Shown here piece after piece: positions 17,762 to 26,467 of a stretch of 33,431 nt of DNA. The stretch covers positions 1 to 33,431 of the forward strand of contig VGTO01000014.1 of assembly GCA_016874655.1 (NCBI GenBank), given 5' to 3'. The notes under the pieces were generated by a model. That model did no database searches and was not told where the DNA came from. It saw only the letters and a program-made list of their open reading frames with translations. The DNA comes from Bacillota bacterium. GTDB lineage: Bacteria > Bacillota > Dethiobacteria > DTU022. Position 1 is the first letter of the stretch, and every line of letters begins with the position of its first letter. Both the position numbers and the translations under genes were made by a program.

Positions 17762-18541
17762 ATGGCCGAAATTAAAAAGTTAAACAACATTGCACCAGCG
17801 CTTATCCTAATCGTTCTGGTCATCGGCAGCTGGGAGCTGATCAGCAACTTTTCAGATATTCCGACCTATATCCTACCTGCCCCTTCGGCTATCGTCCGCG
17901 CTCTCGCTAATAACTTTGGGCTGCTGCTCTACCACAGCGGCTATACTTTTGCTGCAGTCCTGCCCGGCTTAAGCCTGGCGATCATCATCTCCCCCCTGCT
18001 GGCCTTGTTGATGGATCGCTTTACATTCTTTAAGAAAGCACTCTACCCGCTACTGGTAATTTCCCAGGCGGTGCCGATCTTTGCCGTTGCCCCGCTGATC
18101 TTAATCTGGTTTGGAGTCGGCCTTTTACCCAAGGTGCTGATAGTGGCCCTGGTCTGTTTCTTTCCGCTGACTATTAACCTGGTCGATGGTTTTAGCCAGG
18201 TTGATCCCGAGGCGATTGAACTGATGCAGACGATGCGGGCCAACCGTCTGCTAATCACCCGCTCAGTGCACCTGCCCTCTACCCTTCCATACTTCTTTTC
18301 GGGCTTAAAAATCGCAGCCACCTACAGCGTTTTGGGCGCAATTATCGGCGAATGGCTTGCCGCCAGGGCCGGTTTGGGCATCTATATGCTGCGGGCCATG
18401 CACTCGTTCAGAACCGTCGATCTCTTTGCCGCGATCATCGTAGTGGTTGTCTTAAGCCTGGCCCTATTTAAGCTGGTAGAGCTGGCCGGAAATCTGGCCA
18501 TGCCCTGGCAGAGAACAGATTATGAACATCCTGAGAGGTGA
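17762..18541 (+). CDS. ABC transporter permease (ThiX-like)
   Basis: Multi-pass membrane protein with the permease EAA-like loop around MQTMRANRLLITRSVHLPSTLPYFFSGLKIA; under TPP riboswitch. Confidence 0.88.
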   Translation: MAEIKKLNNIAPALILIVLVIGSWELISNFSDIPTYILPAPSAIVRALANNFGLLLYHSGYTFAAVLPGLSLAIIISPLLALLMDRFTFFKKALYPLLVISQAVPIFAVAPLILIWFGVGLLPKVLIVALVCFFPLTINLVDGFSQVDPEAIELMQTMRANRLLITRSVHLPSTLPYFFSGLKIAATYSVLGAIIGEWLAARAGLGIYMLRAMHSFRTVDLFAAIIVVVVLSLALFKLVELAGNLAMPWQRTDYEHPER

Positions 18542-19542
18542 TTAATATGGTTTTAACCCAACAGAAGAAAATAGTAATCCTCATTACTTTGAGCCTGCTG
18601 CTGTTCTCTACCTTATTGGCAGGAGGCTGTGCAAAACCGAAAACGGAGCAGCCTGAAAGCGTGACGCTGCTTCTGGACTGGACGCCAAACACGAATTTTA
18701 GCGGGATTTATTCAGCAATAGAGCTTGGTTATTACCGAGAAGAGGGGCTTGAAGTTGTACTGGTCCAGGCTCCCGGCAGTGTCATCCAAATGGTTGGCGC
18801 AAACAGGGCTGAGTTTGGTTTCAGTTTTCAGGAAGAGGTTACCTTCGCCCGTCTGGCAGAAATCCCTGTTGTTTCTGTCGCCGCTGTTATCCAGCACAAC
18901 AGTTCCGGTTTTATCTCGCTTAAAGAGCGTGGCATTGAGAGCCCTTCTGATTTTGAAGGAAAAAGCTATGGTGGTTGGGGCTCGCCGGTTGAGGAAGCGA
19001 CGATCAGAGCTTTAATGGAGCGCCAGGGAGCTGACTTTGGCCGGGTAGAGATGATTACTACCGGCGAAGTAGACCAGTTGGTGGCCATTGAACGGGAAGC
19101 CGATTTTGCCTGGATTTTTTATGGCTGGACCGGAATCGAAGCAGAGCTTAAAGGTCTGGACTTTAACTTCATCGAGCTGCGATTGGAAGATCCGGCTCTC
19201 AACTACTATACCCCGGTGCTCATCAGCAATGAAGCCCTGATCGATACCAACCCGGAGCTGGTCAGGCGCTTTATGCGGGCCACGGCTAAAGGCTATATCT
19301 TTGCCATTGAGAATCCGGAAGAGGCAGCCCGCATCCTGACTGAAGCGGTACCGGAACTTAACGCGGATTTAGTGCTGGCCAGTCAGCTCTGGCTTGCCGC
19401 TCGCTACCAGGCAGAAGCTGAAACCTGGGGGCTGCAAAAGCTGGAGACCTGGGATAATTATGGAAAATGGCTGCTTGAACACGGTTTAATTGAAGAAATG
19501 CCAGAGCTGGAAAAAGCTTTTACCAATGCTTTTTTAGACTAG
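18538..19542 (+). CDS. ABC transporter substrate-binding lipoprotein, NMT1/THI5-like (ThiY-like)
   Basis: Lipobox LLAGGC; LLLDWTPNTNFSGIYSAIELGYYREEGLEV typical of THI5/NMT1-like proteins. Confidence 0.92.
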   Translation: MINMVLTQQKKIVILITLSLLLFSTLLAGGCAKPKTEQPESVTLLLDWTPNTNFSGIYSAIELGYYREEGLEVVLVQAPGSVIQMVGANRAEFGFSFQEEVTFARLAEIPVVSVAAVIQHNSSGFISLKERGIESPSDFEGKSYGGWGSPVEEATIRALMERQGADFGRVEMITTGEVDQLVAIEREADFAWIFYGWTGIEAELKGLDFNFIELRLEDPALNYYTPVLISNEALIDTNPELVRRFMRATAKGYIFAIENPEEAARILTEAVPELNADLVLASQLWLAARYQAEAETWGLQKLETWDNYGKWLLEHGLIEEMPELEKAFTNAFLD

Positions 19543-19573
19543 CCAGCTGCCGGTGAAAGCGGTGCACCACTAG

Positions 19574-20371
19574 ATGGATTGCTTAGTTTTAAAAAATATC
19601 TACTCGACCTATTACTCCGGTAACCGGTTGCTGCCGGTGCTTGACGGGATTTCGCTTCAGGTTGGCGACGGTGAGTTTGTCAGCGTGCTCGGCCCCAGCG
19701 GTTCGGGTAAAAGTACCATCTTAAAGTTAGCCGCTGGATTGTTGAAACCCGATCAGGGCCAGGTTTTAGTTGATGGAGAAGAGACCGCTGGGCACTCGCA
19801 GTTGGTCAGCTACATGCCCCAGCAGGATCTGCTCTTCCCCTGGAAAACCTTGCAGGATAACGCCGTCCTGCCGCTGCTGGCCGCTGGCTTAGACCGCCAT
19901 ACCGCGCGTGCCCGGATTGGCAAACTGCTGCCCACTTTCGGCCTGGAAGGCTTTGCCGACTACTACCCCCACCAACTTTCCGGAGGAATGCGCCAGCGGG
20001 CGGCCCTGCTGCGCACGATGATGGTCGACAGCAACCTGATGCTGCTTGACGAACCCTTTGCAGCTTTAGACGCCCTGACCCGGGAAAACCTGCAGGACTG
20101 GCTGCTTAAAATCTGGTCGCGTTACCGCCGCTCGGTGCTCTTTGTCACCCACAGTATTGACGAAGCTATCTACCTTTCCGATCGCATCTACGTGATCACC
20201 GAAAGACCGGGCCGGATCAGTTTGGAACAGAAGATTACTTTACCAAAACCGAAGGTCAGAAGTATGGTGACAGCGCCGGAGTTTTCACTCTATAAAAAAA
20301 TCCTGCTTGAAGCACTGCACCAGGAAACAAGCTGGGAAGATGGCGGTAAAATTGAAGGTGAAACCTTTTAA
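19574..20371 (+). CDS. ABC transporter ATP-binding protein (ThiZ-like)
   Basis: Walker A GPSGSGKST, LSGGMRQRAALLRTM signature, LMLLDEPFAALD Walker B. Confidence 0.94.
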   Translation: MDCLVLKNIYSTYYSGNRLLPVLDGISLQVGDGEFVSVLGPSGSGKSTILKLAAGLLKPDQGQVLVDGEETAGHSQLVSYMPQQDLLFPWKTLQDNAVLPLLAAGLDRHTARARIGKLLPTFGLEGFADYYPHQLSGGMRQRAALLRTMMVDSNLMLLDEPFAALDALTRENLQDWLLKIWSRYRRSVLFVTHSIDEAIYLSDRIYVITERPGRISLEQKITLPKPKVRSMVTAPEFSLYKKILLEALHQETSWEDGGKIEGETF

Positions 20372-20403
20372 ACCTGCTTGAGTTTGAGCATCAAGAAAAC
20401 CGT

Positions 20404-21054
20404 TTAAGTCTTGCTGGTTACAATCACCAGCAGTATTCCCCGGGAAATAGATACCCTGCCTCTGTCGCCGATCAGCTCATTGCTTAATCCACGTGAAGAT
20501 CCATGCTGCAACAATTCTTTCTGCAAGGGGTATCTTAATCCTTCGGTCGTCACCCCATCCACCTCAGCTGTTATGGGAAAGAGTGAAACATAGCTGCCGG
20601 GCAGGCACTCAACAGTGATGTCGTCTTCAATAAGGACCAGCTCCTGCCGGTGATCGATAATCCGAGCCGGGATCCCTGCCTCCAGCGGCAGTATAAGCAG
20701 CATCAGGTTAAAGAGGCTGTGATCCACCCGGCTGCCGCCAAGCGCCCCGATGATTAAGATCTCCTGAGGCTTAAGTTTAACGGCATGTCCCACCGCCAAC
20801 TCCAGATCGGAATAGTCTTTTTCAGCCGGATAGCTGATAACTTCTGGCTTTAAATCAGCAGCTTTGGGCAGCGCTAGCGGATCGACCGAATCAAGGTCGC
20901 CGATGATCAGATCCGGAGTCAGGCCCAAAGTCCTGGCGTGGCGCGAGCCGCCGTCAGCGCAGATAATATAGTCATCCTCGCAGAGCAACTCCCGGTAAAA
21001 CTTAGGGTTTTCTAAGTCACCGTTGGCGATGATCACAATTCGCTTCGGCTGCAA
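20404..21054 (-). CDS. thiN: Thiamine pyrophosphokinase
   Basis: CADGGSRHARTLGLTPDLIIGDLDSVD, EKDYSDLELAV, GALGGSRVDHSLFNL. ORF track starts at 21072, but GGAGGTG lies inside that extension and points to TTG 21054. Confidence 0.92.
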   Translation of the reverse strand: MQPKRIVIIANGDLENPKFYRELLCEDDYIICADGGSRHARTLGLTPDLIIGDLDSVDPLALPKAADLKPEVISYPAEKDYSDLELAVGHAVKLKPQEILIIGALGGSRVDHSLFNLMLLILPLEAGIPARIIDHRQELVLIEDDITVECLPGSYVSLFPITAEVDGVTTEGLRYPLQKELLQHGSSRGLSNELIGDRGRVSISRGILLVIVTSKT

Positions 21055-21082
21055 AGCATTCACCTCCGCCAATAATCTAAAC

Positions 21083-21205
21083 TCATCTTGCCATGCTGAC
21101 CAGGTAACTGATCAGTTGGTACAAACCAAATACTGCTGCCAGCAGTATATACATCTTCACTCAGGGTGATACTTTCTTATACCAGGGCTCTTTTATATCG
21201 CTCAT
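21083..21205 (-). CDS. Unannotated small single-TM protein reading frame interrupted by an in-frame UGA (21161-21163)
   Basis: AAAGGAG SD then ATG: MSDIKEPWYKKVSP[UGA]VKMYILLAAVFGLYQLISYLVSMAR, stop TGA 21083-21085. Frame is continuous across the UGA. Confidence 0.4.
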
Positions 21206-21238
21206 CTGTTTTCTCCTTTAACATTGATATTCAATCTA

Positions 21239-22405
21239 TTAGAGGGCCGCAAAAAATCGCTCCAGGCGGCGGAGGCCTTCTTTGAGGGTTTCTGTGGAGC
21301 AGGCGTAGGAGATACGCAGGTAGCCTTCAGCCCCCTGGCCAAAATCGATTCCCGGAGTAAGCGCCACCCCTGTTTCATCTAAAATCTTCAAGGCAAAAGC
21401 GTAGGAGTCGGCGGTATACTTTTTAACATTGGCGAGCATATAGAAGGCGCCGTCGGGAATCCTGGCTGGCGCAATGCCGATCTGCTGCAGGGCATCATAG
21501 AGATAGAGCCGGCGCTCATTGTACTCGCTGAAGCGGTTGGCCAGCACTTCCGGAGTCTCACGCAGGGCGGCAATCCCGGCCGCCTGGATGAAGGAACAGG
21601 CACAGATAAAGAGGTTTTGCTGCAACTTTTGCATGTTGCGGACCAAGTCAGGCGGGGCAATCAGGTAACCGAGACGCCAGCCGGTCATAACGTTGCGCTT
21701 CGAGAAACCGTTGATTACGATGGCCCGGTCGGTGTATTCAAGAATAGAATGATCCCGGCCCGTGTAGTTTAAACCGTGATATATTTCATCGGCCACTAGA
21801 TAGGGCCCGAGTTCGGCAAAAGACTGCAACTCTTCGGCTTCGAGCACCGCCCCGGTCGGATTGGATGGTGAGTTAAGCATGATCCCCTTTACACCGGGGC
21901 CGAGCTGCTTTTTAACCTCAGCAGCCTGCAGTTTAAAGCCCTCTTCTTCCCGCGCCGGAACCAGCAGCGGGCGGGCCCCGATATAACAAATAAAGTTGGG
22001 ATAACAAGCATAGTAGGGATCGGCCATCACAATCCGATCATCACTGTTGAGCAACGCCGAAAAAGCCAGCAGCATCGCCGGGGAAGAACCGGAGGTTACT
22101 ATTACCTGCTCCGGCTCAATTTTCACGTTATAGTTACGCCGGTAATAGGCAGCTACCTCTTCCCTCAGCTCCGGTTTGCCCAGGCTGTGGGTGTAAGCAG
22201 TATCATTATCATTAATCGCTGCTATGGCCGCTTCCTTAATCACAGTGGGAGTGTTACCGCCCGGCTCTCCGACTTCCATGTGCACTATGTCGCGGCCTGC
22301 GGCTTCAAGCTGCTTAGCCTTTTCTAGAATTTCCATCGCCAAAAAAGGCTTTACCTGGCAGACCCGGGAAGGTAATTTTAATTGGTGAGAGTTTTCCGGT
22401 TTCAC
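21239..22405 (-). CDS. Pyridoxal-phosphate aminotransferase, class I (aspartate/alanine aminotransferase-like)
   Basis: MLNSPSNPTGAV, VADEIYHGLNY, NGFSKRNVMTGWRLGYL. Confidence 0.93.
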   Translation of the reverse strand: MKPENSHQLKLPSRVCQVKPFLAMEILEKAKQLEAAGRDIVHMEVGEPGGNTPTVIKEAAIAAINDNDTAYTHSLGKPELREEVAAYYRRNYNVKIEPEQVIVTSGSSPAMLLAFSALLNSDDRIVMADPYYACYPNFICYIGARPLLVPAREEEGFKLQAAEVKKQLGPGVKGIMLNSPSNPTGAVLEAEELQSFAELGPYLVADEIYHGLNYTGRDHSILEYTDRAIVINGFSKRNVMTGWRLGYLIAPPDLVRNMQKLQQNLFICACSFIQAAGIAALRETPEVLANRFSEYNERRLYLYDALQQIGIAPARIPDGAFYMLANVKKYTADSYAFALKILDETGVALTPGIDFGQGAEGYLRISYACSTETLKEGLRRLERFFAAL

Positions 22406-22426
22406 TTCGCTCTCGTCAGCTCCTTT

Positions 22427-22861
22427 TTAGCGCCTGGCGCTATCGATCTCTTTTTCTTTAATCAACTCAGCACAGTATTCAATGATCTCCCGCCTTCTGA
22501 CAATCCCGATAAAAATGCCCTGGTCGTCGACCACCGGTACAAAATTCTGCTCGCTGGCCAGCGAGAGCAGGTCAACAATGCGGGAGTCAATCCTAACCGG
22601 TTTGTTAATAGTACGGGAAGTAATATCTTTTAGAGTGATTTTCTCCATCTCGGCCAGGCTCATCCCGGGGGCATCTTTTAACTTCCAGAGCAGATCTCCT
22701 TCAGTTATGGTTCCAACGTAACAACCCGCTTCATCAATCAGGGGCACAGCAGCGTGCCTGTGACGCTCCATGCGCTCTAAAGCCTGGCGCAGGGTGGTTT
22801 TTGTACTTAGGCAAACAACATCATTTTTCGGAATCAGGAAAAAAGCAACTTTCATGATCAA
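22427..22861 (-). CDS. CBS domain pair protein
   Basis: TTLRQALERMERHRHAAVPLIDEAGCYVGTITEGDLL and FVPVVDDQGIFIGIVRRREII repeats. Confidence 0.9.
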   Translation of the reverse strand: MIMKVAFFLIPKNDVVCLSTKTTLRQALERMERHRHAAVPLIDEAGCYVGTITEGDLLWKLKDAPGMSLAEMEKITLKDITSRTINKPVRIDSRIVDLLSLASEQNFVPVVDDQGIFIGIVRRREIIEYCAELIKEKEIDSARR

Positions 22862-22881
22862 TCATAACCCTTCTGTTTTTA

Positions 22882-23289
22882 TCAATCACGCTGATGGTCA
22901 TCTTCATTGTCGATCAAACCGCCGCAGACAATTCTGAAACCAGCCTTACGGTAGAGCGGCTCCAATTCCGGTTCAAAAAGAACATTAACGGTCTTAATCC
23001 TGTCTTTTCTAATCGCGGCGGTGACCATATTAATAAGTTCAAGGGCGATTCCCTGTTTCTGATACTCCGGATCCACCATCAAACCGCGAATCAAAGCATC
23101 ATCAACCCCATCACTTAACACATCAACATAGCCAACCATCCGTCGCTCGTCAAAACAGGCAACCGAGAGGTAGGTGCATCCGATAATTTTTTCCAGTTTA
23201 TGTCGGCGCTCATCCCACCCAACAGTTTTACGCAGTTTTGAGAGCTCGCCGGCGTCTACTTCCGGATTAACCAGGAACTTGAGAGTCAA
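22882..23289 (-). CDS. GNAT family N-acetyltransferase
   Basis: IRGLMVDPEYQKQGIALELINMV acetyl-CoA binding motif. Confidence 0.85.
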   Translation of the reverse strand: MTLKFLVNPEVDAGELSKLRKTVGWDERRHKLEKIIGCTYLSVACFDERRMVGYVDVLSDGVDDALIRGLMVDPEYQKQGIALELINMVTAAIRKDRIKTVNVLFEPELEPLYRKAGFRIVCGGLIDNEDDHQRD

Positions 23290-23360
23290 TCTTCCACCTC
23301 AGTAAAAAAACTTTAATCAGTCAATCGCTGCCCGCTGTGTCGTAGGCATAATCACAGCTG

Positions 23361-23540
23361 CTACTGGTTTTTATAGCGCTGGGCCATGATGTACATATAG
23401 ATAATCAGGCCGAGTACCAGCACAAAAGTAATCAACGTGAATGGGTCAACCTCAAAACGCCCGGATGTAAAAACCAGGTAAACTCCGGCGAAAAAGATCA
23501 AAACCATAAGAGTAAGAAAAATCCACTTCCTGAGATTCAA
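23361..23540 (-). CDS. Small two-TM membrane protein of unknown function
   Basis: Two hydrophobic segments. ORF track starts at 23588, but GGGGGGAGG lies inside; TTG at 23540 is 8 nt downstream of it. Confidence 0.6.
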   Translation of the reverse strand: MNLRKWIFLTLMVLIFFAGVYLVFTSGRFEVDPFTLITFVLVLGLIIYMYIMAQRYKNQ

Positions 23541-23596
23541 ATTCACTACCTCCCCCCAAGCACTAATGCCAAACTGTTCTCGGATCAAGCTGATTT

Positions 23597-24346
23597 TTAG
23601 CTGTTCTCCAGTACGGTTAAAAGATCATGCAACGCATTGCTGCTGTTTTCACGCACCACTACCTCCGCCCGCTGATCATAATCTGTCGGCTGTTGATTAA
23701 TAATAGCCATCTTTTTGGCCAGGCGAGGCAAATCGGCAACCGGATAGACGACCAGACTGCTGCCAACAACCAGCATGAAGTCACATTCATACTGCATTTT
23801 ATGCTGTAATTCAAAAAAGAAGGTGGGCATCGGGTCACCAAAAAGGACTACTTCGGGCCTCAACACACTAAAGCAGTAATGACAAACCGGTGGAATCCGC
23901 TTTAACTCGACCTGCTGCACCAGCTCTTCAAAGGGGTATTTCTTTTTGCAGCCCTGACAGTAGCCGGAACGCAGGTGACCGTGCACCTCCCAGACGTTTT
24001 TCGATCCTGCTTTAACATGCAGACCATCAATATTTTGAGTAACCAGACCCTTGATGTATCCCATTTTTTCCAGCTGAGCTATAACCCGGTGCCCCTCGTT
24101 TGGCTCGGCCAGTGTAATTTTTGAAAAGCGGCTGAAGCCGGCTTCGTAAAACAGGCGGGGATCATTTTTTAAAACCTCTACTGATGAGACAGCGATCGGG
24201 TCAATATTTTCCCACAATCCGGTACCCGGTGAGCGAAAATCGGGAATTCCGCTATCTGTACTGATTCCGGCACCGGTTAAAACATAAAAACGTTCATTTT
24301 CCCTGATTAAATCTGCCAACTGCTGAATTTGTTCTTCGTAGCTCAT
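23597..24346 (-). CDS. cobB: NAD-dependent protein deacylase, sirtuin
   Basis: LTGAGISTDSGIPDFRSP, TQNIDGLH, CxxC...CHYC zinc site, VLFGDPMP, VVGSSLVVYPV. Confidence 0.96.
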   Translation of the reverse strand: MSYEEQIQQLADLIRENERFYVLTGAGISTDSGIPDFRSPGTGLWENIDPIAVSSVEVLKNDPRLFYEAGFSRFSKITLAEPNEGHRVIAQLEKMGYIKGLVTQNIDGLHVKAGSKNVWEVHGHLRSGYCQGCKKKYPFEELVQQVELKRIPPVCHYCFSVLRPEVVLFGDPMPTFFFELQHKMQYECDFMLVVGSSLVVYPVADLPRLAKKMAIINQQPTDYDQRAEVVVRENSSNALHDLLTVLENS

Positions 24347-24371
24347 CTTTTCACCCCTCCCCCCGCTTTAG

Positions 24372-25094
24372 CTAGCTTTTTACTCCTGCGCCCAACGGGC
24401 TGCAGAGTGATCCGGAATCACGATCGGTAAGCCTTGGTTCCTCAATATTAATAATATCGTAAAAATCCCACCAGGGCGAATAAGCAAGATTGTGCCTTTC
24501 ACATGTAAGTGCCAGATCCTCCCGGGCAAAGATCCGATCAGCCCAGGAAGCGCCAAACCGGTCGTTGCTGCCATCACCGATATAGATTACCGGGCGGCCT
24601 GCCGCCTTTTGCTGCACCACTATTCTTGCTTTGCAATTGCCACAGACTACACAGGTCGGGTGGGCATGGGGATTTAAAATTTCCAGCAACCCCTGATCGT
24701 TGATGACGGTGTCGTTGCGGTAGATCTGATCCACTTCACCGAGCAGCCCAAACTGATCAAGAATTGGCTCGATATAGAATCCCAAACCGTCACTGGCGAT
24801 GATCACCGGGTTGTTAGCAGCGCGCGCTTTTTGTAAGAAAGTATTAAAACCCGGCCTGATCTCGGCCCACTCAAAGGCCCTGTTCTTTAGTTTCTCGAGG
24901 TCTACCGGCAGCAGGGCTACAGCTGCCTGCAGCCAGCTCTTGATCGGGATCTTTTTGGCCTGATAGCTTTGATCGATCTCAATGAATTTTTTACCACCAA
25001 AGAAAAGGCCCAACTCGGTAGTGATATCCCTGGTGGTTACTGTGCCATCAAAATCTATAACGTATGCTGTTTCGGATGCCATTAAAACCTCCAT
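24372..25094 (-). CDS. HAD-IB family phosphatase (MtnX-like)
   Basis: VIDFDGTVTTRDIT, IIASDGLGFYIEPIL, CVVCGNCK, YIGDGSNDRFGA. Confidence 0.82.
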   Translation of the reverse strand: MEVLMASETAYVIDFDGTVTTRDITTELGLFFGGKKFIEIDQSYQAKKIPIKSWLQAAVALLPVDLEKLKNRAFEWAEIRPGFNTFLQKARAANNPVIIASDGLGFYIEPILDQFGLLGEVDQIYRNDTVINDQGLLEILNPHAHPTCVVCGNCKARIVVQQKAAGRPVIYIGDGSNDRFGASWADRIFAREDLALTCERHNLAYSPWWDFYDIINIEEPRLTDRDSGSLCSPLGAGVKS

Positions 25095-25121
25095 TAAATA
25101 AGTAAATGATAGAGACCGTAA

Positions 25122-25772
25122 TTAAAATAGCTTGATCAGGTCAAGCGGGTCTGCGGCCAAAAATTTAGCTCCAGCAGCTTTCAGTTCTCCCACCGGGCGA
25201 AAACCCCAGAGCACAGCAGCCGGGTAGAAACCTCCGGCATAAGCGGTCTTCATGTCGGTATCGGTATCTCCTGCGTAAACGATCGCGGACGGTTCAAGCT
25301 GCATCTGTTTCGCAATCTTTAAGGCACCGGTTGGATCGGGCTTACGAGGCATATGCTGGCCGATGCCGATCACCGCTAAAAAGCGCCAGTGGGAAAGCAG
25401 CTTTTCTACGGTAAGCAAGGCAAACTGATGCGGCTTATTGGAAAATATTGCCTTTGGCACCGCCATCTGCTCCAAAAGATTAAGCATCTCCGGCACACCG
25501 GGATAAGGTTCGGTGTGATCAGCCCAGCGCCGGCCATACTCTTCCTTGACTGCTTCAACTAAAAGGTCAAGGTTGCCGCCCGACCAGGCTGCCTCGGGAA
25601 AGGTTCTTTTAACCAGCAGGTCAATACCGTCTCCGACAAAGTAGCGATAAGCATCTACCGGGTGCTCGGGGTAACCCTTGCTTTCCAACACCGCGTTGAC
25701 CGCTAAGGCTAAATCCTTAAGGGTGTCAAGCAGCGTGCCATCTAGGTCGAAAATGATCGCTTTAAACTTCAA
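25122..25772 (-). CDS. HAD hydrolase, phosphoglycolate phosphatase-like
   Basis: IIFDLDGTLLDTLKDLA, IFSNKPHQF, YAGDTDTDMKTAYAGG. Confidence 0.92.
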   Translation of the reverse strand: MKFKAIIFDLDGTLLDTLKDLALAVNAVLESKGYPEHPVDAYRYFVGDGIDLLVKRTFPEAAWSGGNLDLLVEAVKEEYGRRWADHTEPYPGVPEMLNLLEQMAVPKAIFSNKPHQFALLTVEKLLSHWRFLAVIGIGQHMPRKPDPTGALKIAKQMQLEPSAIVYAGDTDTDMKTAYAGGFYPAAVLWGFRPVGELKAAGAKFLAADPLDLIKLF

Positions 25773-25801
25773 AGATTTACTCCTTCTGCTTTAAGGGTGG
25801 T

Positions 25802-26467
25802 TCAACTACCGGCTTCTTTCCGGTCTTTCTTATAATATAGGGCACCGACCGGGCAGGCATCAACACAGAGCGTGCACTGCGTGCAGATCGAGTCGGCCAG
25901 GGGCAGATCTTTAAAAGTGGTAACCATTCTCTTAATCCCACGGTTGGTGAAACCGATGGCCCCCACTTTTGCTTCCACTCGGTCGGCCCAAATGCACTGA
26001 CCGCAGAGCACGCAGCGACTGCGATCAAAAGCAAACACTTCCGGGCTGTCGTCAAGTTCAAATTCGCGAACAATTGATTTAAACCGTTTCTGCTTTAAGC
26101 GAAGGCCGCGCTCTTTAGCAATCGTTTGCAGCACGCAGTTTTTATTGGCCGGGCATTCGTTGCACTTAAGATTATGGTCTGAAATAATCAGCTCGAAGGC
26201 CGTTTTAACCAGCCGGTCGATGCGTGGGCTTCTGGTTTTAACCACCATATTTTCTTCCACCGTTTTGGTGCAAGAGGTAACCGGGTGTTTGCTCCCCTCT
26301 ATTTCAACAAAGCAGAGCCGGCAGCTGGCATTAGGCCTGATCTCTTCCCTGATCGCACAAAGGTGAGGGATATAGATTCCATTATCAAGCGCCGCCCAAA
26401 GCAGCTTCAGGCCAGGCATCACATTAATCTGCCGTCCGTCAATGGTGATGGTGATCTGATCGCTCAT
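25802..26467 (-). CDS. Iron-sulfur subunit, NuoG N-terminal/HoxU-like
   Basis: Plant-type 2Fe-2S region (CAIREEIRPNASCRLC), His/Cys site HNLKCNECPANKNC, CVLCGQC and CTQCTLCVDACP. Confidence 0.9.
   Translation of the reverse strand: MSDQITITIDGRQINVMPGLKLLWAALDNGIYIPHLCAIREEIRPNASCRLCFVEIEGSKHPVTSCTKTVEENMVVKTRSPRIDRLVKTAFELIISDHNLKCNECPANKNCVLQTIAKERGLRLKQKRFKSIVREFELDDSPEVFAFDRSRCVLCGQCIWADRVEAKVGAIGFTNRGIKRMVTTFKDLPLADSICTQCTLCVDACPVGALYYKKDRKEAGS

Noticed and set aside
25777-26073. 98-aa ORF overlapping the HoxU-like gene in another frame
   Set aside because: The overlapping HoxU-like frame has clear Fe-S motifs; this one is a frame artefact.
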